From: an uncultured Lachnospiraceae bacterium | Lineage (GTDB): Bacteria; Bacillota; Clostridia; Lachnospirales; Lachnospiraceae | NCBI GenBank assembly: GCA_934351705.1 | Contig: CAKRJK010000094.1 | Location: 1 to 6,148 of the forward strand | DNA length: 6,148 nucleotides | Direction: 5' to 3' | Part shown: positions 5,175 to 6,148 of the stretch, in pieces | Position numbering within the stretch: position 1 is the first letter of the stretch | Layout: every line of letters starts with the position of its first letter | The notes under the pieces: generated by a model | What the model was told of the DNA's origin: nothing | What the model saw: the letters and a program-made list of their open reading frames with translations, nothing else | Databases searched by the model: none | Translations under genes and position numbers: made by a program

Positions 5175-6113
5175 ATGAATTATTATATTGCCCCGTTGGA
5201 GGGGATTACAGGATACATATATCGAAATGCCCATGCGGCGGTTTTCGGGAAACAGGAGGTATACTATACGCCGTTTTTATCACCGAGTAAAAATAAGAAT
5301 TTTACGCCGAGGGAAAAACGGGATATTTTACCGGAAAATAATGAGGGAGTAATAATCGTTCCGCAGATTCTGACGAATCAGGCGGAGTATTTTTTGCGTG
5401 TGGCAGAGGCGTTAAAGGAATACGGATACACGGAGGTGAATCTGAATCTGGGATGTCCGTCGGGAACGGTGGTGTCTAAGAAAAAAGGTGCGGGTTTTCT
5501 GGAAGATACAGAGAAACTGCGGGATTTTTTTGAAGAGGTATTTGATCATATTGATATGGAGGTTTCGGTAAAGACCAGGCTGGGGATGGAAGATTCGAAT
5601 GAGTTTGATGAGATTTTGGAGGTATTTAACCGTTACCCGATCAAAGAGGTGATCATACATCCGCGGGTGCGTGAGGATTATTATAAGAAGAAACCCAATT
5701 ATGAGGCGTTTAAAAAGGCGGTAGAGCAGTCGGAGAATCCGGTTTGTTACAATGGAGACATTTATGATAAAGAGGATTTTGAACGGGTTATGGAGCGTTA
5801 TCCGACGATTCAGTCGGTGATGTGCGGCAGGGGGATTTTGCGGAATCCTGCGCTCTTTTTGAGTATCCGGGGAGAGGGGGAGTTGACGAAAGAAAACCTT
5901 ATGCAGTTTCATGAGAGGGTGTATGAGGGGTATCGGGGGGTGATGAGTGGGGAGAAGAATGTTCTGTTTAAGATGAAGGAGTTGTGGGGGTATTTAGGGG
6001 AGAGTTTTGCGGATAGTGAGAAGTATGTTAAGAAGATTCGCAAGGCGGAGGGGTTGGTGGAGTATGAGATGGAAGTCAACCGACTTTTGAGAGAGCGGGA
6101 ACTGCGGGTGTAA
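5175..6113 (+). CDS. dus: tRNA-dihydrouridine synthase family protein
   Basis: Dus enzymes are FMN- and NADPH-dependent and reduce uridine to 5,6-dihydrouridine in the D-loop of tRNA, in the cytoplasm. The 312-residue product is close to the usual 310-340. Visible family landmarks are the N-terminal APLEGITG (6-13, FMN phosphate side of the barrel), NLNLGCPSG (89-97) with catalytic Cys94, VKTRLGM (132-138), IIHPR (160-164), the NGDI strand (193-196) and CGRGILRNP (217-225). A helical C-terminal domain follows from about 235. The start at 5175 follows AAGAGG, 10 bases upstream; the frame is open further upstream but that part overlaps the divergent tetR gene. Which uridine positions are modified cannot be told. 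The last 250 bases are strikingly G-rich on the coding strand. No terminator is seen before the window ends. Confidence 0.93.
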   Translation: MNYYIAPLEGITGYIYRNAHAAVFGKQEVYYTPFLSPSKNKNFTPREKRDILPENNEGVIIVPQILTNQAEYFLRVAEALKEYGYTEVNLNLGCPSGTVVSKKKGAGFLEDTEKLRDFFEEVFDHIDMEVSVKTRLGMEDSNEFDEILEVFNRYPIKEVIIHPRVREDYYKKKPNYEAFKKAVEQSENPVCYNGDIYDKEDFERVMERYPTIQSVMCGRGILRNPALFLSIRGEGELTKENLMQFHERVYEGYRGVMSGEKNVLFKMKELWGYLGESFADSEKYVKKIRKAEGLVEYEMEVNRLLRERELRV

Positions 6114-6148
6114 GGGGGCTGCTGTATGCCTATCTGCGCCGGGAGTGC

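Noticed and set aside
5412..5912. Antisense frame of 166 codons inside dus
   Set aside because: Histidine-, arginine- and leucine-rich translation typical of an antisense shadow; dus is clearly coding on the plus strand.
6114..6148. Possible start of another gene at the ATG near 6126
   Set aside because: Only about seven codons are visible. A GGGGG precedes it, but this is not enough to support a gene.

Overview
The window is about 6.1 kb of a low-to-mid GC Firmicute chromosome. A gut Lachnospiraceae-type Clostridium relative is the best guess, from the strong AGGAGG ribosome binding sites, the codon use, the protein sequences, and the combination of a long-form LeuA with larB/larC. The organism call is inference from protein style, not from a marker gene.

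Layout. (1) Bases 1-1731 hold the 3' part of a 2-isopropylmalate synthase gene (leucine biosynthesis). Its reading frame continues past the leucine-binding regulatory domain into a complete AraC-type DNA-binding domain. (2) A long hairpin terminator at 1758-1825 separates it from a convergent gene for a 97-residue protein on the minus strand (1820-2113), which has its own ribosome binding site and promoter. (3) Bases 2114-2660 contain no gene. They hold that promoter, a 215-bp near-perfect palindrome (2248-2462) with 35-bp perfect outer arms, two short dyads, and a good sigma-A promoter reading rightward. (4) That promoter drives a small gene made of three 24-residue tandem repeats (2661-2937), broken by a single extra base. 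It is followed by larB (2952-3701) and larC (3694-4497), which make the nickel-pincer cofactor; the two lar genes overlap by 8 bp. LarC stops at the end of its first domain. (5) A TetR-family regulator on the minus strand (4499-5089) ends 1 bp from the larC stop. It is transcribed divergently from a tRNA-dihydrouridine synthase gene (5175-6113), and their candidate promoters overlap. The last 35 bases hold no supported gene.

How they may work together. LarB carboxylates and hydrolyses nicotinic acid adenine dinucleotide, and LarC inserts nickel at the end of the same pathway. The sulfur-transfer protein LarE and the client enzyme LarA are not in the window. The leuA and dus genes have no obvious functional link to lar. 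The points most worth a second look are the LeuA-AraC fusion, the broken repeat gene whose shifted frame runs on into larB, the 215-bp palindrome, and the LarC that lacks its second domain.
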